Under the pieces are notes generated by a model, which searched no databases, was not told where the DNA came from, and was given only the letters and a program-made list of their open reading frames with translations. From Variovorax paradoxus (GTDB taxonomy: Bacteria; Pseudomonadota; Gammaproteobacteria; Burkholderiales; Burkholderiaceae_C): 64,000 nt of DNA. The DNA lies in NCBI RefSeq assembly GCF_018614875.1, contig NZ_JAGGNW010000014.1, positions 124,001 to 188,000 of the forward strand, written 5' to 3'. Positions 17,344 through 27,224 of the stretch are shown one piece after another. Both the position numbers and the translations under genes were made by a program. Within the stretch, counting starts at the first letter, position 1. Every line of letters begins with the position of its first letter.

Positions 17344-19926
17344 ATGAGCCGGCGCGTTGCCTTGCGTCGTTCCGGCCCGCCCCTGCCACTGGCCGTGCTG
17401 TCGCTTGCGCTGCTGCATGCGCACGGCGCGTCGGCGCAGCCGGCGGGCGGCCTCGACGGCCCGCTCACGCTCAAGCGCACGCCGCAGCTGACCGAAACAC
17501 TGCCGCCCGCCGAACGCAGCCAGCTGCCGAGTCTCATCACCGGCGATCGCCTGTCGGGCCGCCAGGACCTCGAAACCGTGGTCGAAGGCCATGCCACGCT
17601 CAGGCGCGGCGAAGTCGCCATCACCGCCGACCGGCTCGAGTACTACCAGCCCGAAGACCGCGCCCGGGCGCGCGGCAACGTGCGCGTCAACCAGGCCGGC
17701 AACGTGTACGAAGGCCCCGAGCTCGAGCTCAAGCTCGAAACCTTCGAGGGCTTCTTCAACAACGTGCGCTACTCCTTCCTCGCCAACGGCGGGCACGGCG
17801 AGGCGCAGCGCATCGATTTCGTCGACAGCAACGTGTCGGTGGCCCGCAGCGCCACCTACACCACCTGCCGCCGCGAAGACTATCCGGGCTGGATGCCGGC
17901 CTGGCTGCTGACCGCGGCCACCATGACCACCGACACCGAGGAAAACGTCGGCGTGGCCACCGACGCGCGGCTGAGCTTCATGGGCATCAGCACGCCGCCG
18001 TTCCCGAGCCTGAGCTTTCCGCTGTCGAACGAGCGCAAGAGCGGCCTGCTGCCGCCCACGATCGGCATCGACAACACCAACGGCGTCGAGATCTCGCAGC
18101 CGTACTACTGGAACATCGCGCCCAACCGCGACGCCACGTTCACGCCCACGCTGATGAGCAAGCGCGGCCTCAACCTGGGTTCGGAATTCCGCTACCTCGA
18201 AAAAGACTACAGCGGCAGCATCCGCCTGGACCTGATGGGCAGCGACCGCCTGGTGGGCCAGCGCTACAACGAAACGCGCGCCGCACAGCTGCAGCAGCTC
18301 GCCAACGGAGAAATCCAGGCCTCGGCCCTGGGCTTCGGGGCGCCGCCCAGCACCAAGCGCTGGGGGATCTGGACCAATCACCACCAGGATTTCAACGCCA
18401 AGGTCTTGGGGCTGGATTCGCTGTCGGCCAACATCAGCATCAACCGCGTCAGCGACAACGACTACTGGCGCGACTTCACGCGCACGCCCACGCTGGCGCA
18501 GCGCCAGCTGTCGAACGACGCGTCGCTCAACTGGAGCAAGGGCGACTGGAGCGGCGGGATCCGCGCGCTGCGCTACCAGACGCTGCAATACAGCCTGTCG
18601 CCGATCGTGCCGTCCTATGACCGGATGCCGCAGATCACGGCCAACTACAACAAGTACGACTGGCACGGCTTCGACGTTTCGCTGAACCTCGACTACACGC
18701 GCTTCCGCGTCAACACCATCCTGGCCGGCCAGCCCGGCTTCGACATCAACCAGCAGTCGCAGCCCGACGGCGACCGCGCCCTGGCGATCGCCGCGATCAG
18801 CCGGCCGTTCATCACGCCGAGTTCCTTCGTCATTCCCAAGCTGCAGCTGAACACGGCGTCGTACAACTACTACCTGCCGCAGTCGGACGTCCCCAGGCTC
18901 ACGGTCAATGGCATCCAGTACGTCAACGGCGTGCCCTACAACCCGAACTCGCTGTATTTCTTCCCGACCTCGAGCAACCGGACGGTGCCGACCTTCAGCC
19001 TCGACAGCGGCCTGATCTTCGAGCGCGACGCCAACTACTTCGGCCGCGCCTTCCGCCAGACGCTGGAGCCGCGCGCCTATTACGTCTACACGCCGTTCCG
19101 CAACCAGAGCATGCTGCCGAACTACGATTCGGCGGCCAACGACTTCAGCTTTGCGACCATCTACACCGAGAACGCCTTCTCCGGCAACGACCGCATTTCC
19201 GACACCAACACGCTCACGCTCGGCGTCACCTCCCGCCTGATCGATCCCGACACCGGCGTTGAAGCCGCGCGCTTCGGCGTTGCGCAGCGGCTGCGCTTCA
19301 GCGACCAGAAGGTCACCCTGCCGGGCGGCACCCCGATCACCGATCGCGCGAGCGACCTGCTGCTGGGCGCGCAGATCAACTGGACGCCCAAGTGGAGCCT
19401 GGACACGGTGGTCCAGTACAACCCCGATACGCAACGCTCGGAGCGCTCGGCCATCAGTGCCCGCTACAACCCCGAGCCGTACCACAACCTCAGTGCCGCC
19501 TTCCGCTACCAGGCGCCCAGCACGCCCACCGCCACCGACGGCAACAAGTCGTTCGACGTGGGCTGGCAGTGGCCGCTCAACGACCTGTGGGGCGACAAGG
19601 GCAAGGACCTCGGCCCGGGCAAGGGCCAGGGCGGCGGACGGTGGTACGCGGTGGGCCGGCTCAACTACAGCCTGCAGGACAAGAAGCTCACCGACGGCGT
19701 GCTCGGCTTCGAGTACGACGGCTGCTGCTGGATCGGGCGCGTGGTGCTCCAGCGCGTCACGACCGGCCAGGTGACGGCCAACACCCGCATCATGTTCCAG
19801 CTCGAATTCGTCGGCTTCTCCAGCATCGGGTCCAGCCCGATGCAGACCCTGCGGACCAACATCCAGCGCTACCAGCCCCTTCGCCAGCCCACCGAAGGGC
19901 CGAGCCGCTTCACCAATTACGACTGA
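17344..19926 (+). CDS. lptD: LPS-assembly protein LptD (OstA)
   Basis: 860 residues. Signal peptide (cleavage after HAHGASA, about residue 31), an LptA-like jellyroll (about 75-170; [40 protein letters not shown]), then the 26-strand outer-membrane barrel with [19 protein letters not shown] and the C-terminal DGCCW motif. With lipoprotein LptE it inserts LPS into the outer leaflet. Cysteines are only Cys175, Cys794 and Cys795; the N-terminal cysteine used by E. coli (Cys31) is absent. ATG 17344 has GGGAGG four bases upstream; longer in-frame starts overlap the amgK promoter region. First gene of lptD-surA-rsmA. Confidence 0.95.
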   Translation: MSRRVALRRSGPPLPLAVLSLALLHAHGASAQPAGGLDGPLTLKRTPQLTETLPPAERSQLPSLITGDRLSGRQDLETVVEGHATLRRGEVAITADRLEYYQPEDRARARGNVRVNQAGNVYEGPELELKLETFEGFFNNVRYSFLANGGHGEAQRIDFVDSNVSVARSATYTTCRREDYPGWMPAWLLTAATMTTDTEENVGVATDARLSFMGISTPPFPSLSFPLSNERKSGLLPPTIGIDNTNGVEISQPYYWNIAPNRDATFTPTLMSKRGLNLGSEFRYLEKDYSGSIRLDLMGSDRLVGQRYNETRAAQLQQLANGEIQASALGFGAPPSTKRWGIWTNHHQDFNAKVLGLDSLSANISINRVSDNDYWRDFTRTPTLAQRQLSNDASLNWSKGDWSGGIRALRYQTLQYSLSPIVPSYDRMPQITANYNKYDWHGFDVSLNLDYTRFRVNTILAGQPGFDINQQSQPDGDRALAIAAISRPFITPSSFVIPKLQLNTASYNYYLPQSDVPRLTVNGIQYVNGVPYNPNSLYFFPTSSNRTVPTFSLDSGLIFERDANYFGRAFRQTLEPRAYYVYTPFRNQSMLPNYDSAANDFSFATIYTENAFSGNDRISDTNTLTLGVTSRLIDPDTGVEAARFGVAQRLRFSDQKVTLPGGTPITDRASDLLLGAQINWTPKWSLDTVVQYNPDTQRSERSAISARYNPEPYHNLSAAFRYQAPSTPTATDGNKSFDVGWQWPLNDLWGDKGKDLGPGKGQGGGRWYAVGRLNYSLQDKKLTDGVLGFEYDGCCWIGRVVLQRVTTGQVTANTRIMFQLEFVGFSSIGSSPMQTLRTNIQRYQPLRQPTEGPSRFTNYD

Positions 19927-19943
19927 GACGATTGAGCAACGCC

Positions 19944-21353
19944 ATGAAACACATCCGTTCCATCCTGACCCTGGGCTGCCTCGCGGCGCTGACCGCTACG
20001 GCGGGCGCACAGGGCCTGCGTCCCGGTGGCGGCAGCGGCATCACCGACATCATGCGCGCCGGTCCCCGCCTGGCGCCGCCAGCGCCGCGCACCGCGCCTT
20101 CCACCGCCGCGCCGGTGCAGCGCTCGGCCGAGTACATCGTCGCACTGGTCAATTCCGAACCCATCACCAACACCGAGGTGCAGTCGCGCGTCACGCGCCT
20201 GATCCGGGAAAATGCCGAGGCCGAGCGCGTTCCCCGCGCCGAGCTCACGCGCCTTGTGCTCGAACGCCTGATCTCGGAGCGCGCGCAACTCCAGCTCGCC
20301 AAGGAAAACGGCATCAAGGTGGACGACGTCGCCATCGACCAGGCCGAGCAGACCGTGGCGCGCCAGAACCAGATCAGCGTGGAAGAACTGCGCCGCCGCG
20401 TGGTGGCCGAAGGCATTGCGCCGCGCGAATTCCGCAACGACCTGCGCGACCAGCTGCTGCTGACGCGCCTGCGCGACCGCGAGGTCGAGTCGAAGGTCAA
20501 GATCAGCGACGCCGAAGCCGACGAATACCTGCGCGACCAGCGCAACGCCCCCACCAAGGATGCGGCGCTGCAGAACATCAACCTCGCGCACCTGCTGGTC
20601 GCCGTGCCCGAGAACGCCACCGACGCGCAGGTCGCCACCTTGCAGCAGCGGGCCCAGGGCCTCGCGCAGCGCGCCCGCTCGGGCGAAGACTTTGCCAAGC
20701 TGGTGCAGCAAAACTCCGATTCGCCGGACCGCGCCAATGGCGGCGCCGTCGGCATGCGCAGCGCCGACCGCTACCCCTCGCTGTTCGTCGAAGCCACGCA
20801 GTCGACCCCGGTCAACGGCATTGCGGGCCCGATCCGTTCGGGCGCGGGTTTCCATGTGCTCAAGGTGCTGGCCAAGGCCCAGATCGGCGCCGCCGACGCC
20901 ACCGTGACCCAGACGCAGGTGCGCCACATCCTGCTGCTCAACGACCCGAAGCGCACCACCGCCCAGGCCGTGGCGCAGCTCGCGGAATTCAAGCGCCGGC
21001 TGCAGGCCAACTCGGCCGACTTTGCCGGCCTTGCGCGCGACAACTCGCAGGACGCCAGCGCCAAGGAAGGCGGCGACCTGGGCTGGTCGCGCCCGGGCCA
21101 GTTCGTGCCCGAGTTCGAGGAAGCCATGGACCGCCTCGCGCCGGGCCAGATCAGCGACCCCGTGGTGTCGCGCTTCGGCGTTCACCTGATCCAGGTGGTC
21201 GGGCGACGCGAATCCAAGCTCACCCAGGCCGAGCAGCGCGAAGCCGCGCGGGCCGTGCTGCGCGAGCAGCGGGTCGAGGAAGCTTTCAGCACCTGGGTGC
21301 AGGAAGTGCGCGCGCGCGCCTACGTCGAATACCGCGAGCCGCCCCAGTCCTGA
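19944..21353 (+). CDS. surA: Periplasmic chaperone/peptidyl-prolyl isomerase SurA
   Basis: 469 residues. Signal peptide ([17 protein letters not shown]), SurA N-terminal chaperone domain (about 62-185; [19 protein letters not shown]), and two parvulin domains (about 205-310 and 320-420; the second with [10 protein letters not shown] and [20 protein letters not shown]). SurA escorts outer-membrane proteins, LptD among them, to the Bam complex, which explains its position after lptD. ATG 19944 is used; an in-frame TTG at 19932 is possible. Its TGA overlaps the rsmA ATG by one base. Confidence 0.95.
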   Translation: MKHIRSILTLGCLAALTATAGAQGLRPGGGSGITDIMRAGPRLAPPAPRTAPSTAAPVQRSAEYIVALVNSEPITNTEVQSRVTRLIRENAEAERVPRAELTRLVLERLISERAQLQLAKENGIKVDDVAIDQAEQTVARQNQISVEELRRRVVAEGIAPREFRNDLRDQLLLTRLRDREVESKVKISDAEADEYLRDQRNAPTKDAALQNINLAHLLVAVPENATDAQVATLQQRAQGLAQRARSGEDFAKLVQQNSDSPDRANGGAVGMRSADRYPSLFVEATQSTPVNGIAGPIRSGAGFHVLKVLAKAQIGAADATVTQTQVRHILLLNDPKRTTAQAVAQLAEFKRRLQANSADFAGLARDNSQDASAKEGGDLGWSRPGQFVPEFEEAMDRLAPGQISDPVVSRFGVHLIQVVGRRESKLTQAEQREAARAVLREQRVEEAFSTWVQEVRARAYVEYREPPQS

Positions 21354-22123
21354 TGGCACACATCGCCAGGAAGCGGTTCGGGCAGCACTTCCTGTCCGAC
21401 GGGGGCATCATCGATGCCATCGTGCAGGAGATCGCGCCGCAGCCTGGCGACGCCATGGTCGAGATCGGCCCGGGGCTGGCGGCGCTGACCCAGCCGCTGG
21501 TCGAGCGCCTCGGGCGGCTCACGGTCGTCGAGCTCGACCGCGACCTGGCCAGGCGGCTGCGCGATCATCCGCAGCTCGACGTCATCGAGTCCGACGTGCT
21601 CAAGGTCGATTTCGCCGAACTGGCCGCCAGGTTTCCGACGCCGCTGCGCGTGGTCGGCAACCTGCCCTACAACATCTCGACGCCCATCCTGTTCCATCTG
21701 CTGGGCTTCGCCCACCTGATCGCCGACCAGCACTTCATGCTGCAAAAGGAAGTGATCGACCGCATGGTTGCCAGGCCTGCCACGTCCGACTACAGCCGCC
21801 TGAGCGTGATGCTGCAGTGGCGCTACCGGATGGAAAACGTGCTGTTTGTGCCGCCCGAGAGTTTCGATCCGCCGCCGCGTGTCGACAGCGCCGTGGTGCG
21901 GATGGTGCCGCTGGCCCAGCCCCCGGCCGTCGATGCCGGCCGCCTGGGTGAAATCGTGCAGGTCGCCTTCAGCCAGCGCCGCAAGATCATGCGGCACACC
22001 CTGGGCAAATGGCTGGACGCGCATGGCTTCGCGGGCGAATTCGACGCCCAGCGACGCGCCGAGGAAGTGCCCGTGGCCGAATACGTGGCACTCGCCCAAG
22101 CCGTTCCCCCCGAATCCAAATAG
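21353..22123 (+). CDS. rsmA: 16S rRNA (adenine1518-N6/adenine1519-N6)-dimethyltransferase
   Basis: 256 residues, KsgA family. The N-terminus [16 protein letters not shown] motif [15 protein letters not shown], acidic motif VVELDRDLA and catalytic NLPYNIS are all present, and the C-terminal helical domain has [13 protein letters not shown]. It dimethylates two adenines in helix 45 of 16S rRNA. The order lptD-surA-rsmA is the widespread proteobacterial arrangement (pdxA is missing between surA and rsmA). It ends two bases before a strong terminator. Confidence 0.95.
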   Translation: MAHIARKRFGQHFLSDGGIIDAIVQEIAPQPGDAMVEIGPGLAALTQPLVERLGRLTVVELDRDLARRLRDHPQLDVIESDVLKVDFAELAARFPTPLRVVGNLPYNISTPILFHLLGFAHLIADQHFMLQKEVIDRMVARPATSDYSRLSVMLQWRYRMENVLFVPPESFDPPPRVDSAVVRMVPLAQPPAVDAGRLGEIVQVAFSQRRKIMRHTLGKWLDAHGFAGEFDAQRRAEEVPVAEYVALAQAVPPESK

Positions 22124-22124
22124 A

Positions 22125-22151
22125 AAAAGCCCGCCGGGCAGGCGGGCTTTT
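22125..22151. terminator. Rho-independent terminator after rsmA
   Basis: AAAAA-GCCCGCC-GGGCA-GGCGGGC-TTTT: 7 bp GC stem with an A-run on one side and T-run on the other. It ends the lptD-surA-rsmA transcript and could also stop minus-strand transcripts from the barstar side. Confidence 0.9.
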
Positions 22152-22158
22152 CGTTCGT

Positions 22159-22247
22159 GAACACCGCGGAACCGGCTTTGCCGGGCCGCAGGTGTTGCCC
22201 CCTTGAGGGGGAGGCGGCTACACGAAGTGAGCCGCTTCGGGGGTGGG
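22159..22247 (-). repeat. Dispersed structured repeat, copy R3
   Basis: Read on the minus strand it has the same order as R4 and R5: CACTTCGTGT, a C-run/G-run hairpin (CCCCCTCAAGGGGG), then a long imperfect hairpin. Plus-strand pairs: AACACC (22160-22165) with GGTGTT (22191-22196), GCGG (22166-22169) with CCGC (22186-22189), CCGGC (2272-22 region at 22172-22176) with GCCGG (22180-22184). It lies just after the rsmA terminator. Confidence 0.8.
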
Positions 22248-22476
22248 CTTGTTCAGGCCGCGGCGAGCCAGTAGCCCGCGTTGAAGGGGCTGCTCATGCG
22301 CAATGCGAGCGGCGAAACGTCGATCAGTTTATCGGTCGGCATCTTCTCGCCTTCCGGCTCGGTGCCGACTGCCGCATTGGCGATGCTGCCGTTGATTTCG
22401 ATGCCATCGAGTGCTGCGCCGTTGTTCGGCTGAGCCTCGTTCGCCCGTTCTGCTTGGCTGGTGTGTGCAGAACGGG
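22248..22476 (-). other. Region after barstar: possible displaced C-terminal extension
   Basis: There is no conventional gene here. On the minus strand, the frame shifted by -1 relative to barstar is open from the barstar end to TGA at 22255-22253 and reads like protein: VARSAHTSQAERANEAQP ... INGSIANAAVGTEPEGEK ... DVSPLALRMSSPFNAGYW. It has no upstream start codon of its own before an ATG that would give only 29 residues. One extra base in the A4 run at 22483-22486 (or a -1 slip on T-TTT-C) would fuse it to barstar. It may be a frameshifted tail or chance. Confidence 0.4.
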
Positions 22477-22956
22477 CTACAGAAAAGAATAGAAGCAGCG
22501 GAACGGGACTTTCCGGTCTCCCCAGTAGTCGGAAGCGTCGCGGAAGATGTCGAGCAGTTGCTCGCGCGCTTCCTTGTCGAACTTGGCGTTGGCCGGGATC
22601 TGCTCGAGCACGATCACGAAGCCGGGCTGCGGGCCCGATTTATGCAACGGATCGGTCATGCAGTCGTACAGCGCGTCGAAATTCTTGCCGAAATGCGCCG
22701 GAAAGGTGAACTGCTGGGCAATCAGGTCGAGAACGTCCTGCTTGGTCTGGGCATTCCCCAGGTTGGCGTACAGGAAATGCTGGCCCGCGGCGTTCGCGGC
22801 TTCCTGCAGGTCGTTCACGCGGAACGCACGAATCGATTGCACGATGTTCGGGCGTACGGCACGAAGGGATAAAGTCATCTCCGCTGGTCTTTCCATAGTC
22901 ATCATCATTTCTTCGGGGCGCTTCGGGGCGCCGCTCAAGTCGTTGTCATCGCTCAT
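22477..22956 (-). CDS. Barstar-family ribonuclease inhibitor
   Basis: 159 residues. The barstar core spans about residues 50-150: FRVNDLQEAANAAGQHFLYANLGNAQTKQDVLDLI, then FGKNFDALYDCMTD and the C-terminal strand. An extra acidic N-terminus (MSDDNDLSGAPKRPEE, MMMTMERP) precedes it. Barstar proteins bind and block barnase-type RNases in the cytoplasm before export. Its ATG overlaps the stop of the secreted RNase gene (ATGA, 22953-22956), so inhibitor and enzyme are made together. The gene ends abruptly with FYSFL; an open shifted frame continues for about 75 codons (see the region below it). Confidence 0.85.
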   Translation of the reverse strand: MSDDNDLSGAPKRPEEMMMTMERPAEMTLSLRAVRPNIVQSIRAFRVNDLQEAANAAGQHFLYANLGNAQTKQDVLDLIAQQFTFPAHFGKNFDALYDCMTDPLHKSGPQPGFVIVLEQIPANAKFDKEAREQLLDIFRDASDYWGDRKVPFRCFYSFL

Positions 22957-23363
22957 GGTGCAATCCGTCTGAAACTCGCGTAGTGGTCTGCCGTGTACCA
23001 GCAGGCCTCGGGTGTGGTGCGCTGTTCGCCGCCGCAGACAATGCGCCGCGCACCGCGATCGCGCGAGCCGGGCGTTGCCACCGTGTACTCGCGGTAGTGA
23101 CCGCGCCGCGCGGGCGGCAAAAGACGCTCGCGGTTGCCAAATACCGTGCCGTCCTTTTCGTATCGGAAGGGGCCGCCACTCAGGATGGCTTCGTAGGTCC
23201 GCTGGCCCTGAACCGGCAAGTCGGACAGTGCGATCGATTCCTGGGCAGGCTTTCCGGTGCCGAACCATTCGCGGGCCTCGGCCCCCGTCGCCAAGGCCGC
23301 CAGCATCAAGCCGGTGAGCGCAAACTTAGTGACAGAGGACGTGATCGAGGCGTAAGCCGCCAT
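22953..23363 (-). CDS. Secreted guanyl-specific ribonuclease (RNase Sa/barnase family)
   Basis: 136 residues. Signal peptide (KFALTGLMLAALATGAEA, cleavage near residue 30) and a small catalytic domain very like RNase Sa: GGPFRYEKDGTVFGNRER, GHYREYTVATPG, and ADHYASF. Predicted catalytic residues are Glu92, Arg107 and His127, with the RNase Sa spacing except for a four-residue insertion before the histidine. Cys110 and Cys121 could form a disulfide. ATG 23363 gives the clean signal peptide. It is followed with ATGA overlap by its inhibitor. Likely a degradative or antagonistic exo-RNase; no specialised secretion domain is seen. Confidence 0.9.
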   Translation of the reverse strand: MAAYASITSSVTKFALTGLMLAALATGAEAREWFGTGKPAQESIALSDLPVQGQRTYEAILSGGPFRYEKDGTVFGNRERLLPPARRGHYREYTVATPGSRDRGARRIVCGGEQRTTPEACWYTADHYASFRRIAP

Positions 23364-23469
23364 GGGGCACCACAAGAAAAGAGCGGGGGGTTCCGAATCG
23401 GCAGCCAACCCTGGGGTTAACCCGCAAATTCAAGCCCGCGAGTGTGCACCACGCGGGCGAAAATAGCAA

Positions 23470-23496
23470 GCGACTGCCCAAAGTTTGAGCAGTCGC
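23470..23496 (-). terminator. Hairpin after maeB, possible terminator
   Basis: GCGACTGC (23470-23477) and GCAGTCGC (23489-23496) form a perfect 8 bp stem with an 11-base loop about 50 bp past the maeB stop. On the minus strand it is followed by TTGCTATTTT, a weak T-rich tail. Confidence 0.5.
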
Positions 23497-23545
23497 AAGG
23501 AGATCGAGTGGCGTTTTAAGTTGGCGGCCACTCTCGCCAAATGGC

Positions 23546-25888
23546 TTATCGCTCCGCGTTAGCGTCAGCGACTGTCAACGCTGTCATGTTCACGATGCGC
23601 CGAACGGTTGCGCTGGCCGTGAGAATGTGCACAGGTTTGGCCGCGCCGAGCAGCACCGGGCCGATCGCGATGTTGCCGCCCGCCGCCGTCTTGAGCAGGT
23701 TGTAGGAAATATTGGCTGCGTCGATGTTCGGGAACACCAGCAGGTTGGCGTCGCCTGCGAGCGCGCTGTGCGGCATGACGACCGCGCGTTGCTTGCTGTC
23801 GAGCGCCACGTCGCCGTGCATTTCGCCGTCGACCTCGAGCCAGGGCGCCTGCACGCGCAGCAGGTCGAGCGTCTTGCGCATCTTGATGGCGCTGGGCTCG
23901 TTGCTGGTGCCGAAGTTGGAGTGCGACAGCAGCGCGGCCTTGGGCTTGAGGCCGAAACGCATCATTTCCTCGGCCGCCATGGTCGTGATCTCGGCCAGTT
24001 CCTCGGGCGAAGGGTCGTAGTTGACGTGGGTGTCGACCAGGAACACCTGGCGGTCGGGCAGCAAGAGGCCATTCATGCAGGCGTACACCGGCACGTCCTG
24101 CGGCGTGCTTTCGCAGCCGCCGGGGCGCTTGCCGATCACCTGGTCGATGTAGTGCAGGTGGATCAGCGTGGTGCCCCAGGTGCCGCAGATCATGCCGTCG
24201 ACCTCGTCCTTGTGCAGCAGCATGGCGCCGATCAGCGTCAGGCGGCGGCGCATCTCGATCTTGGCGGTCTGCACCGTCTGGCCCTTGCGCTCGGTCATGC
24301 GGTGGTAGGTCTGCCAGAAGTCGCGGTAGCGGTGGTCCTGCTCGACGTTGACGATGTCGTAGTCGAGCTCTTCCTTCAGCCGCAGGCCGAACTTCTCGAT
24401 GCGCTGCGCGATGATGGCCGGGCGGCCGATCAGCGTGGGGCGCGCGATGCCTTCGTCGACCACGATCTGGGCGGCGCGCAGCACGCGCTCTTCCTCGCCC
24501 TCGCAGTACGCCACGCGCTTCTTCTGCGCGCGCTTGGCGGCGTCGAAGATCGGCTTCATGGTGGTGCCCGAGGCGTAGACGAAGCTCTGCAGGCGGTCGC
24601 GGTAGGCGTCCATGTCCTTGATGGGGCGCGAGGCCACGCCGCTTTCCTCGGCGGCCCTGGCCACGGCGGGTGCGATCTTCATCATGAGACGCGGATCGAA
24701 AGGCTTCGGAATCAGGTACTCAGGCCCGAAAGACAGCTTCTCGCCGACGTAGGCGGCAGCGACGCGTTCGCTCTGCTCGGCCTGGGCGAGGTCGGCAATG
24801 GCGCGCACCGCGGCAATTTCCATCTCGTCGGTGATCGTGGTGGCGCCCGAATCGAGCGCGCCGCGGAAGATGTACGGGAAGCACAGGACGTTGTTGACCT
24901 GGTTCGGGTAATCGGTGCGGCCGGTGGCCATGATCACGTCGCCGCGCACCGCATGGGCGTCTTCGGGCGCGATTTCCGGGTTCGGATTGGCCAGCGCGAA
25001 GATCACGGGGCGGGGCGCCATCTTCGCCACCATCTCGGGCTTGAGCACGCCGCCAGCCGACAGGCCCAGGAACACGTCGGCACCCACGATCACCTCCGAC
25101 AGCTTGCGCAGGTCGGTTTTCTGCATGTACTGGCGCTTGTCGTCGTCCATCAGCTCTTCGCGGCCTTCGTAGACCACGCCGGCCAGGTCGGTCACGAACA
25201 CGTTCTCGCGCTTCAGGCCCACCTTGAGCAGCAGGTTCAGGCAGGCCAGCGCCGCGGCGCCCGCGCCCGAGGTGACCAGCTTGACCTCGCCGATGTCCTT
25301 GCCCGCCACCTTGAGGCCGTTGAGCATGGCCGCCGCCACGGTGATGGCCGTGCCGTGCTGGTCGTCGTGGAAGACGGGAATCTTCATGCGCTTGCGCAGC
25401 TCGCGTTCGACGTAGAAGCAGTCGGGGGCCTTGATGTCCTCGAGATTGATGGCGCCGAAGGTGGGCTCCAGCGAGGCAATGATCTCGACCAGCTTGGCAG
25501 GATCCTTCTCGTCGATCTCGATGTCGAACACATCGACACCGGCAAACTTCTTGAAGAGAACGCCCTTGCCCTCCATCACCGGCTTGGACGCCAGAGCGCC
25601 TATGTCGCCCAGCCCCAGCACGGCGGTGCCGTTGGTGATCACCGCCACCAGGTTGCCGCGGGCCGTGTACTTGAAGGCGTTGGCCGGGTCCTTGACGATT
25701 TCCTCGCAGGGCGCGGCCACGCCGGGCGAATAGGCCAGCGACAGGTCGCGCTGGTTGACCATCTGCTTGGTGGCGGCGATGGCAATCTTGCCCGGCACCG
25801 GAAGCTCGTGGTACTCGAGGGCGGCGCGCCGCAGTTCGGCGCGCTTGTCTTCGGGCGTGGGGGTCGATGAGGTCGTCGAATCGGGCAT
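23546..25888 (-). CDS. maeB: NADP-dependent malic enzyme with phosphotransacetylase-like domain
   Basis: 780 residues. Malic-enzyme domains occupy residues 1-430: [39 protein letters not shown], and the metal/catalytic segment [11 protein letters not shown] phosphotransacetylase-like domain (about 440-775; [15 protein letters not shown]) is thought to be regulatory, binding acetyl-CoA, rather than catalytic. It oxidatively decarboxylates malate to pyruvate, making NADPH. Length matches hybrid MaeB enzymes. ATG 25888 is chosen; the open frame continuing upstream to 27244 is antisense to the SPFH gene and not coding. Confidence 0.95.
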   Translation of the reverse strand: MPDSTTSSTPTPEDKRAELRRAALEYHELPVPGKIAIAATKQMVNQRDLSLAYSPGVAAPCEEIVKDPANAFKYTARGNLVAVITNGTAVLGLGDIGALASKPVMEGKGVLFKKFAGVDVFDIEIDEKDPAKLVEIIASLEPTFGAINLEDIKAPDCFYVERELRKRMKIPVFHDDQHGTAITVAAAMLNGLKVAGKDIGEVKLVTSGAGAAALACLNLLLKVGLKRENVFVTDLAGVVYEGREELMDDDKRQYMQKTDLRKLSEVIVGADVFLGLSAGGVLKPEMVAKMAPRPVIFALANPNPEIAPEDAHAVRGDVIMATGRTDYPNQVNNVLCFPYIFRGALDSGATTITDEMEIAAVRAIADLAQAEQSERVAAAYVGEKLSFGPEYLIPKPFDPRLMMKIAPAVARAAEESGVASRPIKDMDAYRDRLQSFVYASGTTMKPIFDAAKRAQKKRVAYCEGEEERVLRAAQIVVDEGIARPTLIGRPAIIAQRIEKFGLRLKEELDYDIVNVEQDHRYRDFWQTYHRMTERKGQTVQTAKIEMRRRLTLIGAMLLHKDEVDGMICGTWGTTLIHLHYIDQVIGKRPGGCESTPQDVPVYACMNGLLLPDRQVFLVDTHVNYDPSPEELAEITTMAAEEMMRFGLKPKAALLSHSNFGTSNEPSAIKMRKTLDLLRVQAPWLEVDGEMHGDVALDSKQRAVVMPHSALAGDANLLVFPNIDAANISYNLLKTAAGGNIAIGPVLLGAAKPVHILTASATVRRIVNMTALTVADANAER

Positions 25889-26056
25889 GGGCCGTTGCTC
25901 CTGGTGGCGCTTCTTCTGGGGGCGCCGATTGTAGACCTCGGCCCATGGCGCCATAGGCCGCATGGCGGGGATTCCGCATGCCAAAAGCACGAAGAAGCCT
26001 GTCAAGACGATGTGGCAATATGCGCAGTCCGGAAAAAAACTCGACGAGGAGCGGCC

Positions 26057-27106
26057 ATGGCCCTGATGGATTTCATCAAGAAGCAGTTCATCGACATCAT
26101 CCAGTGGACCGAGACCGGCGACGGCACGCTGGCCTGGCGCTTCCCGATGGCGGAGATGGAAATCCAGAACGGCGCCTCGCTCACCGTGCGCGAGTCGCAG
26201 GTGGCGGTGTTCGTCAACGAAGGCCAGGTGGCCGACGTGTTCGGCCCCGGCATGTACAAGCTCACCACGCAGACGCTGCCCGTGCTCACGTACCTGAAGA
26301 ACTGGGACAAGCTGTTCGAGTCCCCGTTCAAGAGCGACGTCTACTTCTTCAGCACCCGCCAGCAGGTCGACCAGAAGTGGGGCACGCCGCAGCCCATCAC
26401 CATCCGCGACAAGGACTTCGGCGCCGTGCGCCTGCGCGCCTTCGGCAACTACAGCTTCCGCATCGGCGATGCCAAGCTGTTCCACACCGAGATTTCGGGC
26501 ACGCGCGACATCTACGGCGTGGCCGACCTCGACGGCCAGCTGCGCGGCCTGGTGCTGCAGAACATCAGCAACGCCATCGCTTCCAGCGGCGTGCCCTTTC
26601 TCGACCTTGCCGCCAACCAGATCCAGTTCGCCCAGGCGCTGGCCGCGCAGCTGGTGCCCGAGTTCGAGAAGATCGGCATCAAGCTCGAGAACATCACGGT
26701 CCAGAACGTCTCGCTGCCCGAAGAGCTGCAGAAGATCCTCGACCAGAAGATCGGCATGGGTATGGTCGGCAACGACATGGGCAAGTTCATGCAGTACCAG
26801 ACCGCGCAGGCCATTCCCAAGTTCGCCGAAGGCGCGGGTGGCGGCAGCGGCATCGCGGGCGACGCCATGGGCCTGGGCGCCGGCGTGGCGCTCGGCCAGG
26901 TGCTGGCGCAGAACCTCGCGCAGGGCCTGAGCCCGGGCGCGGCGGCCCAGGCCGCGGCGACCCAGCAGCAGCCCGCCGTGGCCGTGGTAAGCCCGGCCGA
27001 CGTCATGACCACGCTCGAGAAACTCGGCGAGCTCAAGACCAAGGGCATCCTCACGCAGGAAGAATTCGACGCCAAGAAGGCGGAGCTGCTCAAGAAGTTG
27101 GTCTAA
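26057..27106 (+). CDS. SPFH (YdjI-type virion-core-like) protein with SHOCT domain
   Basis: 349 residues. The N-terminal SPFH/band-7 region (about 1-215) begins MALMDFIKKQFIDIIQW with QVAVFVNEGQVADVFGPG, and VRLRAFGNYSFRIGDAK. A Gly/Ala/Gln-rich linker (about 260-310) leads to a SHOCT domain (LEKLGELKTKGILTQEEFDA, about 318-345). There is no membrane span; members attach peripherally to membranes and oligomerise. It is divergent from maeB with a 168 bp gap and heads the cluster with DUF4178, DUF350 and aminopropyltransferase genes. From memory, SPFH/SHOCT proteins of this type recur with DUF4178 in envelope-stress contexts. Confidence 0.85.
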   Translation: MALMDFIKKQFIDIIQWTETGDGTLAWRFPMAEMEIQNGASLTVRESQVAVFVNEGQVADVFGPGMYKLTTQTLPVLTYLKNWDKLFESPFKSDVYFFSTRQQVDQKWGTPQPITIRDKDFGAVRLRAFGNYSFRIGDAKLFHTEISGTRDIYGVADLDGQLRGLVLQNISNAIASSGVPFLDLAANQIQFAQALAAQLVPEFEKIGIKLENITVQNVSLPEELQKILDQKIGMGMVGNDMGKFMQYQTAQAIPKFAEGAGGGSGIAGDAMGLGAGVALGQVLAQNLAQGLSPGAAAQAAATQQQPAVAVVSPADVMTTLEKLGELKTKGILTQEEFDAKKAELLKKLV

Positions 27107-27114
27107 CCCCCAGG

Positions 27115-27197
27115 CTTCGCGCACTTCGTGTCGCTTCTCCCTCCCCCTTGCAGGGGGCAATGCCTGTGGCCCGGCGTAGCCGGTTCCACGGCATTCC
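27115..27197 (+). repeat. Dispersed structured repeat, copy R4
   Basis: CTTCGCGCACTTCGTGTCGC, a CCCCC-TTGCA-GGGGG hairpin, then a long hairpin: AATGCC (27159-27164) with GGCATT (27190-27195), GTGG (27166-27169) with CCAC (27186-27189), CCGGC (27171-27175) with GCCGG (27179-27183). Compared with R5, the two outer helices differ at four paired positions and every change is compensated, evidence for a selected RNA or DNA hairpin. It sits between the SPFH and DUF4178 genes. Confidence 0.85.
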
Positions 27198-27224
27198 CCG
27201 CAGCTGCATTCGCCGCCGCTTGCC

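Noticed and set aside
17110-19485. 791-codon open frame antisense to lptD
   Set aside because: High-GC third-position artefact: it mirrors lptD, has no protein-like motifs, and lptD has full family support.
23627-25870. 747-codon open frame antisense to maeB
   Set aside because: Same artefact; low-complexity His/Arg/Val/Ala translation and no ribosome site.
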